Shown piece after piece: positions 9,871 through 17,419 of a stretch of 42,877 bases of DNA. The stretch is from Lachnospiraceae bacterium. Lineage in GTDB: Bacteria; Bacillota; Clostridia; Lachnospirales; Lachnospiraceae. Location of the stretch: contig JAILRI010000130.1 in assembly GCA_024698555.1 (NCBI GenBank), positions 1 through 42,877 on the forward strand. The letters run 5' to 3'. Numbering within the stretch: position 1 is the first letter of the stretch; the number at the start of each line of letters is the position of its first letter. The translations under genes were made by a program, and so were the position numbers. The notes below the pieces were generated by a model. It was not told the DNA's origin, made no database searches, and was given only the letters and a program-made list of their open reading frames with translations.

Positions 9871-10725
9871 TCAGTCCTCATCGCCTGGGATAAACTGCGA
9901 TTCGATAAAATCCGCCGTCTCATCAAGCCACTTTCCCTCCAGCTCCTCCACAGCGCCTTTATCCACCTTCTGAGCGATCACAGGAGTCATCGGAATGCGT
10001 CCAAGCACGGTCAGTCCGAACTTCTTAGCTACATCCTCAACATGGCTGTCCCCGAACACGTCGATCCTCTCACCGCACTTGGGACATTCCACATAGCTGT
10101 AATTTTCAACTATTCCGACGATCGGTATCTTCATCTCATTAGCCATGTTCACAGCCTTTGACACGATGGTTGAAACCAGTTCCTGAGGACTGGTGACTAC
10201 TATCAGACCGTCAACGGGAATAGACTGGAATACGGTGAGCGGTACATCGCCCGTTCCGGGAGGCATGTCCACCAGCATAAAATCCACATCATCCCAGAAC
10301 ACATCTGTCCAGAACTGCTTAACCACACCCGCGATCACAGGACCTCTCCAGATGACGGGAGCATCCTCTTTTTCAAGCATAAGGTTTATGGAAATAAGCT
10401 TTATCCCGGTCTTGGTCTCGGCCGGAACGATACCCAGTTCATTTCCCTTCGCCCTCTCATGTATGCCGAATGCAGCGGGGATCGAAGGTCCTGTAATATC
10501 CGCATCAAGCACTCCCACACTGTATTCTTTTCTTCTGAGCAGCGTGGCAAGATATGAAGTCACAAAGCTTTTTCCGACTCCTCCCTTACCGCTTACTATT
10601 CCTATCACCTTTCTGACATTGCTCGCTTCATTCAGTTTCGCCCTGAAATCAAAACTCTGCTCCCCGCCCTCTCGCGATGAACAGGCTTCCGAACAAGTCG
10701 AACAATCGTGTGTACATTCAGCCAT
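9871..10725 (-). CDS. Mrp/NBP35 family P-loop ATPase, iron-sulfur cluster carrier
   Basis: The 284-aa protein carries the deviant Walker A GKGGVGKS at residues 46-53, followed by DADITGPSIP and the DMPPGTGD motif typical of Mrp/ApbC/NBP35. The N-terminal cysteine cluster CTHDCSTCSEAC resembles the ferredoxin-like cluster site of NBP35. The CPKC pair near residue 215 is the conserved CXXC that holds a bridging [4Fe-4S] cluster between subunits. The family carries clusters to apoproteins in the cytoplasm. I chose the ATG at 10723-10725 because GAGAGG lies 10 nt upstream; a TTG three codons earlier would sit against that site. A strong promoter lies about 50 nt upstream, and lepA follows in the same transcript. 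Confidence 0.93.
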   Translation of the reverse strand: MAECTHDCSTCSEACSSREGGEQSFDFRAKLNEASNVRKVIGIVSGKGGVGKSFVTSYLATLLRRKEYSVGVLDADITGPSIPAAFGIHERAKGNELGIVPAETKTGIKLISINLMLEKEDAPVIWRGPVIAGVVKQFWTDVFWDDVDFMLVDMPPGTGDVPLTVFQSIPVDGLIVVTSPQELVSTIVSKAVNMANEMKIPIVGIVENYSYVECPKCGERIDVFGDSHVEDVAKKFGLTVLGRIPMTPVIAQKVDKGAVEELEGKWLDETADFIESQFIPGDED

Positions 10726-10775
10726 TTTAAACAAACCTCTCTTTCGTCTTCAGATATAATCACACAGTAATATGG

Positions 10776-10804
10776 ATGATACCATATATCCCTGCATCTG
10801 TCAA
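10776..10804 (-). promoter_or_regulatory. Sigma-A promoter of the mrp-lepA operon
   Basis: On the minus strand TTGACA (10799-10804) and TATCAT (10776-10781) are 17 bp apart. The start point would fall about 45 nt before the Mrp start codon. It begins just 6 bp after the stop of the preceding gene. Confidence 0.85.
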
Positions 10805-10809
10805 AACAT

Positions 10810-11283
10810 TCAGCTTTTTTTGACAAACTCATTACCGCACCTGCGGCAGGTGATACGTATTTTACCTCTGCCCTTGGGAACACGCAGCTTTTGTTTGCAG
10901 GAGGGACATTTAAATATCCTGTATTGTTCGTCAAAAACCTGACCGCTGTATGAGTTGCATCGGGAGCTGCAGCCTGCGCGTTCCTGCGTTCCCGAACCGA
11001 TCGGACCATGAGTCTTCAGTCCCGGAAACAGCTTTCTGAAAGTATTCGCTATTCTCTCCTTTATCCTGAGATATGCGCTGTTTTCATCACTTCTTCGGGA
11101 GTAATTTCTGGAAAAAATACGAAAATACGCATATATCCAGATAAGCAGCGAAAGGAATGAGAAAACTACCGTTCTGAAAAGCATATTAACCAAAGCAAGT
11201 ATTAATCCGGTGTAGATCAAAAACTTGCCGAATGCATCGATCCCGTATCGTCCCTGCATAAATCTGTACAGCTTTTCCCGCAT
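10810..11283 (-). CDS. Membrane protein with C-terminal zinc ribbon
   Basis: The 157-aa product has a hydrophobic section at about residues 18-56 that can form two membrane helices (FLIYTGLILALVNMLF, then VVFSFLSLLIWIYAYF). A basic stretch follows, then a C-terminal zinc ribbon with CPSC and CRRC knuckles about 17 residues apart. A hydrophilic linker of about 45 residues lies between. Proteins of this design are common and unassigned in Lachnospiraceae. The ribbon may bind nucleic acid or protein at the cytoplasmic face. The start was set at 11281-11283, where GGAGG lies 7 nt upstream. The upstream 144 bp contain imperfect hairpins (for example GCGGCA with TGCCGC, 11315-11346) that may end the glycosyltransferase transcript. 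Confidence 0.8.
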   Translation of the reverse strand: MREKLYRFMQGRYGIDAFGKFLIYTGLILALVNMLFRTVVFSFLSLLIWIYAYFRIFSRNYSRRSDENSAYLRIKERIANTFRKLFPGLKTHGPIGSGTQERAGCSSRCNSYSGQVFDEQYRIFKCPSCKQKLRVPKGRGKIRITCRRCGNEFVKKS

Positions 11284-11427
11284 ATTAATCCTCCATGCCG
11301 AGCGATCTATGTGATGCGGCATACTGCATGCAAAGTGTGCGTGCCGCGCATCAAACGACGGGAGCAGCTATGCCGCTCTCGTTTAGTCAGGGCAAAAGCC
11401 CGACAGATCTTTTGTCTCCTGACATCA

Positions 11428-12417
11428 TCATATATACATCATCAGCCCGGCGTTGCGTGCCGGACCGGACTTCAAATACCCGTACCTTAACAGCGCGACT
11501 CTCTTCCCGACAGCATTCATGTCTTTAAGCTTTAGAAATGCGCGCACTATCATCCTGTCCTTCCTACGCAGCTGCCTTCCGTAATACTTATAAAACGCGG
11601 CCGCCTGGTCAAAGGTAGCTTTAAGCCGTTCTCTCGCGTCTTTTCTCCCTGAATGCAGTCTCCCGCGCAGATAATCCGTAAAACTTCCCTGGCCTACCGC
11701 ATTGTCTTCATGCTGCCGATGCATCAAAGTCGGTGTATCGATAAATCCTATCCTCCCGAATGCCGACGCGATAAGGGCGATCCACCAGTCATGATAACGA
11801 ACTCTTTCGTCATACGAGCCGATCATGCCGGCCAGGGCATTGTTTATCATCATAGTACAGCCCTGACATTTGTTTTCCATGAGCAGATGCGCCAGATCGG
11901 TCTTTGAAGCGTCCAGTCTGTCAGCCTTGATGAAGGTCATGCCTGTAGGTTCCGCGTCTGCATTTACCAGTATGGCGTCTGTAAAGACCATACACGGTGT
12001 ACAGCTGCTCACACCTTCCGAAGATCGCTTGGCTGTTCTGCTTTCTTCATCAACGGACCGGTCTGCCGTATTTGTTTCCAAGCTCCTTATGCGAGCCAGA
12101 CACAGACTGATCTTATCCTTCAGCCACAGATCATCCTGATCGCTGAACATATAGTACTCAGCGGGATACTCACGCACAGCCTTTTTAAGTCCCTGCAGGA
12201 AATTCGCGCAATGCCCGTATCTGATCTCGTTTTTAAAACAGAATACCTTTCCGGGGGCCTTATCCGCAAAGCTCTTCACGATATCAGGCGTTTCATCCTC
12301 CGACATATCGTCATATACCAAAACTCTTATGTCTTTTTCGTCCGAACCAAGGATAGACCGGATCTGCTCCGCAATATAACGGGCACCGTTATATGTGGCC
12401 ATAATAATATCGATCAT
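11428..12417 (-). CDS. Family 2 glycosyltransferase (rhamnosyltransferase type)
   Basis: The 329-aa enzyme has a GT-A fold start (MIDIIMATYNGARYIAEQI), the nucleotide-sugar Asp motif VYDDMSEDETPDI, the acceptor-side motif FSDQDDLW where the DXD-like pair holds a metal ion, and a C-terminal region near residue 200 (YDERVRYHDWWIALIA) typical of wbbL/rfbN-like rhamnosyltransferases that build surface polysaccharide. A polar insert sits around residues 120-145. I took the ATG at 12415-12417 with GAGG upstream. A farther start would overlap the preceding gene by 32 nt. The gene follows the second glycosyltransferase by 10 nt, so the pair is cotranscribed and likely acts in one polymer. The donor sugar cannot be told from the sequence. 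Confidence 0.9.
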   Translation of the reverse strand: MIDIIMATYNGARYIAEQIRSILGSDEKDIRVLVYDDMSEDETPDIVKSFADKAPGKVFCFKNEIRYGHCANFLQGLKKAVREYPAEYYMFSDQDDLWLKDKISLCLARIRSLETNTADRSVDEESRTAKRSSEGVSSCTPCMVFTDAILVNADAEPTGMTFIKADRLDASKTDLAHLLMENKCQGCTMMINNALAGMIGSYDERVRYHDWWIALIASAFGRIGFIDTPTLMHRQHEDNAVGQGSFTDYLRGRLHSGRKDARERLKATFDQAAAFYKYYGRQLRRKDRMIVRAFLKLKDMNAVGKRVALLRYGYLKSGPARNAGLMMYI

Positions 12418-12427
12418 TTCTTTTCCT

Positions 12428-13360
12428 CTAAAGATTCTTTCCCACAAAATATCCCGCATACTTCGCTATACAGGTAGCTATCAGTTCTGCTGCCGACAGA
12501 TAGTCTTTTCTTTTCCATAATGCCTTTAAGCCAAGTCTTAAGAACTTCATGCCCTCATTTTCACTCGAGACCTGTCCGAAGATGTCCTTGTGCTGCTTCT
12601 GTGATATGGCAAGAACCCTGCTTCGCTCAAACATTTCTTTAAATGACATATTATGGCTGTGAAAAACCAAAGCTTCGGCTGCGTATTCAACCGTATACCC
12701 GGCCTTAAGGGCATGATAGGCGAATATGCTGTCCTCGTTGAAGTCTATGCTTGTATCAAATCCGCCGAGCTGTTCAAATACAGACTTCTTATACATACAG
12801 CACACATCAGAACTGAAAAATGCCTTTACTCCCATTTTTTCAATATCTGACGCAGTCTTTGAAACGCTTTTTCTGGGATAATTGAACAATCTGTACAGGC
12901 GTTCCACCTTTGAAGCATCCGGATAAGGCACCTGTCTTGCGTAGGCTAAAGCCGCATCCATCCCGGACACTGCCTTGAGGAGATTGCTTATCAGCCGCCC
13001 GTTCACCGGTACCGCATCCTGTGTCATGAGCAGCACATATCCGCACTGCGAGCTCATTACCGCCTTCTGCCTTGTCGCGCCATGCGAGAATTCATGTTTT
13101 GAAACTGTTTCAATCTTGACTTTCCGATCCAGCCCTGCCAAAGCCAGCTTGCGCGCAACCTCTTTAGCCTCCTTAGGCTGCTCCGGTACACAGTCTGCCG
13201 CGTCTGTCAGACCGGCCTCAGCATCATCCACTGTCAGTACGATCCTGATACGGTCGGGATGGGCTGCCTGAACTGCTATCCTTTTTAAGGATTCATAAAG
13301 TCTCTCATCAGGCCTGTACGCAATATATATCACTTCTATCATTTCATTGTCAGCTGTCAT
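12428..13360 (-). CDS. Family 2 glycosyltransferase (rhamnosyltransferase type)
   Basis: The 310-aa protein opens with EVIYIAYRPDERLYESLKRI. It then has the HEFSHGATRQKAVMSSQCGY and LLMTQDAVP motifs of rhamnosyltransferase-like GT2 enzymes. QDA stands for the metal-binding DXD, and the FNEDSIFAYHALKAGY motif near residue 230 carries the ED pair typical of the family's catalytic base. There is no membrane helix, so the enzyme is cytoplasmic or peripheral. No good ribosome binding site precedes the ATG. The start instead overlaps the stop of a 40-codon frame as ATGA, which suggests translational coupling. The neighbouring second glycosyltransferase suggests a small surface-glycan pair without the usual flippase or polymerase genes nearby. 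Confidence 0.9.
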   Translation of the reverse strand: MTADNEMIEVIYIAYRPDERLYESLKRIAVQAAHPDRIRIVLTVDDAEAGLTDAADCVPEQPKEAKEVARKLALAGLDRKVKIETVSKHEFSHGATRQKAVMSSQCGYVLLMTQDAVPVNGRLISNLLKAVSGMDAALAYARQVPYPDASKVERLYRLFNYPRKSVSKTASDIEKMGVKAFFSSDVCCMYKKSVFEQLGGFDTSIDFNEDSIFAYHALKAGYTVEYAAEALVFHSHNMSFKEMFERSRVLAISQKQHKDIFGQVSSENEGMKFLRLGLKALWKRKDYLSAAELIATCIAKYAGYFVGKNL

Positions 13361-13479
13361 ACTTTAGTCAGGTTACCTTCCGTATCTTTTTCATTCTGCT
13401 TCATCCGATAATATAACTTGAAACCGCTCTTTACATGATAAGTAAACGGCTTCAATCCGTTCAGTTCCGATTTTACCAT
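13357..13479 (-). CDS. Possible 40-aa leader peptide or small protein coupled to a glycosyltransferase
   Basis: An ATG at 13477-13479 opens 40 codons, basic in character (MVKSELNGLKPFTYHVKSGF, then KLYYRMKQNEKDTEGNLTKV). Its TGA overlaps the ATG of the next gene by four bases (ATGA), a classic coupling arrangement, and that next gene lacks its own ribosome binding site. Against it, no clear ribosome binding site is seen before this ATG either, the length is short, and no homolog is recalled. The frame stays open upstream into the T-rich tail of the terminator without an obvious start. Confidence 0.35.
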   Translation of the reverse strand: MVKSELNGLKPFTYHVKSGFKLYYRMKQNEKDTEGNLTKV

Positions 13480-13530
13480 ATTTCTGATGATTTGTTTCTT
13501 AAAATACAATAAAATCAAAATAAACAAAAT

Positions 13531-13577
13531 AAAAACTGCCCGTCACAGTTTGGAAACCGTGCACGGGGCAGTTTTTT
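13531..13577 (-). terminator. Strong terminator, usable in both directions
   Basis: AAAAACTGCCCGT (13531-13543) pairs with ACGGGGCAGTTTTT (from 13563) with one bulged base. On the minus strand the tail is T-rich (TTTTTATTTTGTTTATTTTG). It lies 54 nt after the stop at 13631 and closes the long minus-strand transcript. Confidence 0.9.
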
Positions 13578-13630
13578 GTCCTTCAAAATAAAACACTGAT
13601 CACGTAAAAGAAGATCTAACCTTCGCTTCC

Positions 13631-14278
13631 TTAAAAATCCTCTTCCGAGTAGTCTTCTTCTATCACATCATCATCGTCTTCATCACCATAAAAATCAATA
13701 TTGATCTGTTCGATGATCTCCTTGCGGTTATCGGAAATAGTAGCAAGCTTATCCGAGATCACCTTTACCAAGGCATTCGAACGTTCTTCAATATCCTTAT
13801 GAGCCTCGGCAAGCAGGCTCTCTATCTCTGACAGAATATCGCTGGAGTAATTGAGCACTCCCGAGCGCATCTGAGTCGAATAATTCTTCGCGTCGGTAGT
13901 CATCGTATCGCTCTGCTGGGATGCGCTCTGTATCATGGAATTGGCCTTCTCAAAAGCCTGTTTGTATACTTCAGTCTCGCTGACCAGCTCTTCGGCCTTC
14001 GCGCGTGCTTCTTCCTCTATCTCTCTGGCTTTGTCGTAAGCCTCCTTGATCTTGGCAGCCGCTTCTTCCTCCGCGCTCTTTAAGATATTTTCCCTGTTTG
14101 CGATAACCTTCTGGCTGCGCTTTATTTCCTCAGGTGTACGGCGTTTCAGCTCATCCACCAGATCCAACAGTTCGTCCTTTGATACAACTACCTTCGCCTG
14201 TGAAAATGCCGTCGGTTTACAGCTTTCCACATAGTCGTAAATATTATCTATGATCTCCTCGATCCTTGAAAGTGCCAT
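13631..14278 (-). CDS. Coiled-coil protein of the clostridial 'ATPase subunit H-like' type
   Basis: The 215-aa product is almost wholly helical. Residues 60-120 are a Glu/Lys/Ala-rich coiled coil (RENILKSAEEEAAAKIKEAY, then DKAREIEEEARAKAEELVSE). A second helical region runs from about 130 to 195. The tail is highly acidic (DEDDDDVIEEDYSEEDF). This kind of protein is often named 'ATPase' or V-ATPase subunit H-like, but I see no Walker motif; it resembles DivIVA-like or rod-shape accessory coiled coils more. The start at 14276-14278 has AAGGAGAG upstream. A good promoter lies about 60 nt away. It follows coaD after 140 bp and its transcript ends at the strong terminator at 13531. Confidence 0.8.
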   Translation of the reverse strand: MALSRIEEIIDNIYDYVESCKPTAFSQAKVVVSKDELLDLVDELKRRTPEEIKRSQKVIANRENILKSAEEEAAAKIKEAYDKAREIEEEARAKAEELVSETEVYKQAFEKANSMIQSASQQSDTMTTDAKNYSTQMRSGVLNYSSDILSEIESLLAEAHKDIEERSNALVKVISDKLATISDNRKEIIEQINIDFYGDEDDDDVIEEDYSEEDF

Positions 14279-14338
14279 AAACTCTCTCCTTAAAAGCCAT
14301 GATAATGCTAATTGGTAAAATCCAACCCAAGCAAAATC

Positions 14339-14368
14339 ATTATAATATATTTTTACGAAGTATTGCAA
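14339..14368 (-). promoter_or_regulatory. Promoter of the coiled-coil protein gene
   Basis: TTGCAA (14363-14368) and TATAAT (14339-14344) are separated by 18 bp on the minus strand in an AT-rich stretch, about 60 nt before the start codon. Confidence 0.7.
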
Positions 14369-14384
14369 CTTTTTTCTTATATTT

Positions 14385-14421
14385 TGAAACCATTATCATT
14401 CTTTATCACATCATGGTTTCA
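14385..14421 (-). other. Inverted repeat spanning the coaD stop codon
   Basis: TGAAACCAT (14385-14393) and ATGGTTTCA (14413-14421) are perfect 9-bp complements. The TGA stop of coaD lies inside one arm. The following tail is A-rich, not T-rich, on the minus strand, so this may stabilise the message end or bind a protein rather than terminate. Confidence 0.5.
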
Positions 14422-14928
14422 TCTGCGGGAAGCCACTATCTCCTCATGCTTTTTAAAAATATCCTTTATGATCTGGGGTGATACAAATCCGCTGATATCC
14501 CCGCCATAGCTGGCGATCTCCTTGACTATGCTGGAGCTTACGTAGGAATACTCCACATTTGTCGTAAAGAAAACCGTATCGATATCGGGATTCAGTTTAT
14601 GGTTTATCTGCGCGATCTGCAGTTCATATTCAAAATCAGTGATAGCGCGCAGGCCGCGCACAATCATACTGGCTCCGAGCTCACGTCCGAAATCCACGGT
14701 CAGTCCGTCAAAGCTCATGACTTCCACGTTCTTTATATCGGCAGTACATTTGCGGATCAGTTCCATACGCTCTTCCACCGAAAACCAGGGCTTCTTCGCC
14801 TGATTCGGAAGAACTCCTATCACCAGTCTGTCAACCAGCTTTGATGATCTCATTATGATATCGAGATGTCCCCTCGTAACCGGGTCAAAGGTTCCCGGAT
14901 ATAATCCTGTCTTAATACCGTCCACCAT
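14419..14928 (-). CDS. coaD: Phosphopantetheine adenylyltransferase
   Basis: CoaD transfers AMP from ATP to 4'-phosphopantetheine, the penultimate step of CoA synthesis, in the cytoplasm. The 169-aa product shows the nucleotidyltransferase signature [17 protein letters not shown] with its T-x-G-H site, the substrate loop [20 protein letters not shown], and the ISSTxVR-like [13 protein letters not shown]. Length is near the family's usual 160. The gene overlaps the end of rsmD by 17 nt, the common rsmD-coaD pairing of Firmicutes. I used ATG 14926-14928. AGAAAGG lies right against it, so the true start may be the GTG one codon later, or an ATG at 14944-14946 that has no ribosome binding site. 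Confidence 0.97.
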   Translation of the reverse strand: MVDGIKTGLYPGTFDPVTRGHLDIIMRSSKLVDRLVIGVLPNQAKKPWFSVEERMELIRKCTADIKNVEVMSFDGLTVDFGRELGASMIVRGLRAITDFEYELQIAQINHKLNPDIDTVFFTTNVEYSYVSSSIVKEIASYGGDISGFVSPQIIKDIFKKHEEIVASRR

Positions 14929-15475
14929 CCTTTCTGATAAACACATGTTTATTCGAGCCGTAGGACTTTACCCTGTATGCTTCAAAGCCCAGTTCCGGCA
15001 GATAATCAAACTCTGTAGCCGTATCGGCTTCCACTATCACTATTCCGTCACCGGAAAGGATATCATGTACAGCCATCTGTTCCAGCACCTGCTTTTCCAG
15101 CTGTTTTCCATACGGCGGATCCATAAATACCACATCATATTTCTTTTCTGCCGCAAGTCTGGATATCACTCCTGCCGCTTCGCCCCGTATGACATGGGCA
15201 CGTCCGTCCAGCCGGGTATGCTCCAGATTGGCTCTGGTACAGTCAAGCGAAGCAGGAGAATTATCTACAAACACACACTCTGATGCTCCCCTGCTCAGCG
15301 CCTCTATTCCTATGGCCCCGCTTCCGCAGAACAGATCCAGAAAAACGGCATCATAAATATCCGGACTTAATATGTTGAACAGAGTCTCCTTTATCCTGTC
15401 GGTGGTAGGTCGCACTTCAAGTCCTTTCGGGGCCGTCAGCTTCAGACTTCTTGCAGTTCCTGCAATAACTCTCAC
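14912..15475 (-). CDS. rsmD: 16S rRNA (guanine-966-N2)-methyltransferase
   Basis: The 187-aa enzyme begins [18 protein letters not shown], the standard RsmD start, with the SAM-binding loop [20 protein letters not shown] near residue 45. The catalytic motif FMDPPYGK lies near residue 125. It methylates G966 of 16S rRNA during 30S assembly. I placed the start at the GTG 15473-15475, where AAGGGA lies 7 nt upstream and the family's N terminus begins. The stop of the upstream GGDEF/EAL gene lies one base before it, so the three genes EAL, rsmD and coaD are coupled. Confidence 0.96.
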   Translation of the reverse strand: MRVIAGTARSLKLTAPKGLEVRPTTDRIKETLFNILSPDIYDAVFLDLFCGSGAIGIEALSRGASECVFVDNSPASLDCTRANLEHTRLDGRAHVIRGEAAGVISRLAAEKKYDVVFMDPPYGKQLEKQVLEQMAVHDILSGDGIVIVEADTATEFDYLPELGFEAYRVKSYGSNKHVFIRKDGGRY

Positions 15476-15476
15476 T

Positions 15477-17354
15477 TTAAATTCCCTTCTTCTCCAGCAT
15501 CCGGTCAAATTTTGCCACATCGACCGGAGGCGAAAACAGATTGCCCTGAATATAAGGACAATCATTTTTTATCAGGAACTGTCTCTGTTCTTCATTTTCA
15601 ACTCCCTCGCAGAACACCTGCAGTCCCAGCCTGTTTGCCATATCAACCATACATGAAATGACTATTTTATCCTTGTATTCAAGCTTTTCCTTCATAAACT
15701 TCCGATCCAGCATGATCCCGTCGATCTGATACTTTGTCAGTGTGTTGAGGGAGGAATAACCGGACCCGAAGCCGTCGAGATATACCCTGAAGCCTCTGCG
15801 TTTCAGTCCTTCGATGATCTGTCTTACTCCAACGAAGTCTGAAATATAAATCTTTTCACTCAGCTCAAATTCAATATAATCCGTATCCACACCATACTTT
15901 TCCATCAGCCTGTCTATTTCTTTAAGCAGATCCAATGAGTAAAAATGGATGATCGAAACATTTACGCTTACAGGTACCAGCGTCAGGCCTTTTTTAAGCC
16001 TGTCAGCCACGTATGCAAAAACCTGCTCATAGACATCATAGTCCAGATCCACTATACATCCGTTTTCTTCAAAAACGCTCAGGAAATCGTCAGGATAAAG
16101 GATCTCGTCTCCATCCTTTTTCCAGCGTACCAGAGCCTCTGCCCCTACGATCTCCTTTGTGTCGGAAGTAAATTTCGGCTGCAGCTGGAAGAAGAATTCA
16201 TCCCGTTCAAGCGCTTTCTTCATGGAGGAAATATACTCGGCGTATTTTTCCATGGTTACGGACATACGCTTATCATACATAAGACACCTGAAGGCGCTGT
16301 TAACCGATTCGCGTTTTGCGAATTTCCGCGCAAGATTGGCGTTGAACAGAGCGGTCTCTATACTTGCGTTGAACTGCAGTCCGGCTTTTTTCAGTGAAGT
16401 ATTTACTCTTTTATCTCCGTGAAGACTGAAAATACCGCAGTTTACAATAAGATTGCAGTCAAAAAAACGTTTTCTGAGTTCATCGATCAGTTCAACAGCC
16501 GCGTTTTCAAGTCTCATACGCACATGATCTGTCGATTTTGTCTCAGGTACCTTTATGACTACGAAAAAATTATCCGAATAGGGTCTGCAGCAGGCAATGA
16601 TATACCCGGAAACGGAATAAACAAATTCGGCCACATCGCAAAGTATCCTGTTGCCTTCGTTATACCCGTACTTTTCATTTATAAATTTGAAATTTGTAAA
16701 ATCAAAGCTGATAAAATCAAGTCTTGAACCATGAAATCCGTCATTAATGATCTTTTCAAGGTCGTGATAGACTACCTCGTACTTTAACAGTCTCGTCAGC
16801 GGATCGAATTCGGAGATATCCTTTGATTCGGTCTCGATCCTTTCTTTTTCACGCAGAGGCAGAAGATACATCAGCATCAGCTTTGAAAAGTTCTTCATCT
16901 GGCTGATCTCTTCCGGATCAAAGCTTCTGGATGCATTCTTTTTGTCAACGAAATCCACATAACCGCAGAATTCATCATCCTGCAAAAGCGGGATACGAAG
17001 CATGGATTTCATGCCAGCACAAACAAGATGACGCGGAACATCCGCTTCACCCTCATGAAATTCAAAAACCTTGAACACCGCATCAGGATGTGTATTCAGC
17101 AGTTTGAACTCTTCAAAGGCCTGAGTCTCATAACGTTTTTCCAGATTGAGGAGATCACGGTCGCCCTGAACATCCCAAACATAAGTGCATCTAAATGTAT
17201 GGCTTACAGGGTCGGTCACCTCTTTTACGGAAACATTATCGATCCCGTACAGGTTTCCGACCCTTTCCATTGCGTCCATGATCACCAGGTCCGCGTTCAG
17301 ACCTTCCTCAACCTTGGAAAAAACATAATCTGTTATTGAACTGACATCTGACAT
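15477..17354 (-). CDS. GAF-like, degenerate GGDEF and degenerate EAL protein
   Basis: The 625-aa cytoplasmic protein has a GAF-like sensor region (residues 1-170), a GGDEF-like domain (about 185-345) and an EAL domain (about 370-620). The diguanylate cyclase signature is lost: where GGDEF is expected it reads YSDNF at 259-263. The EAL domain keeps EAL at 405-407, N in VNVS near 465, E498, the EGVE loop (583-586) and Q603. It has D527-G528 in place of the DD pair of DDFGTG, and M548 in place of the catalytic Lys of the LKID motif. Two metal- or water-handling residues are therefore missing, so hydrolysis of cyclic di-GMP is doubtful and a cyclic di-GMP receptor or scaffold role is more likely. 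It sits between pheT (65 nt) and rsmD (1 nt). No clear ribosome binding site precedes the ATG. Confidence 0.88.
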   Translation of the reverse strand: MSDVSSITDYVFSKVEEGLNADLVIMDAMERVGNLYGIDNVSVKEVTDPVSHTFRCTYVWDVQGDRDLLNLEKRYETQAFEEFKLLNTHPDAVFKVFEFHEGEADVPRHLVCAGMKSMLRIPLLQDDEFCGYVDFVDKKNASRSFDPEEISQMKNFSKLMLMYLLPLREKERIETESKDISEFDPLTRLLKYEVVYHDLEKIINDGFHGSRLDFISFDFTNFKFINEKYGYNEGNRILCDVAEFVYSVSGYIIACCRPYSDNFFVVIKVPETKSTDHVRMRLENAAVELIDELRKRFFDCNLIVNCGIFSLHGDKRVNTSLKKAGLQFNASIETALFNANLARKFAKRESVNSAFRCLMYDKRMSVTMEKYAEYISSMKKALERDEFFFQLQPKFTSDTKEIVGAEALVRWKKDGDEILYPDDFLSVFEENGCIVDLDYDVYEQVFAYVADRLKKGLTLVPVSVNVSIIHFYSLDLLKEIDRLMEKYGVDTDYIEFELSEKIYISDFVGVRQIIEGLKRRGFRVYLDGFGSGYSSLNTLTKYQIDGIMLDRKFMKEKLEYKDKIVISCMVDMANRLGLQVFCEGVENEEQRQFLIKNDCPYIQGNLFSPPVDVAKFDRMLEKKGI

Positions 17355-17419
17355 TTTTTACCGTATGCCTCATGCATATAATCTGTGCCTGATCTATTAC
17401 GCGATCCCGATTGGAAGCA

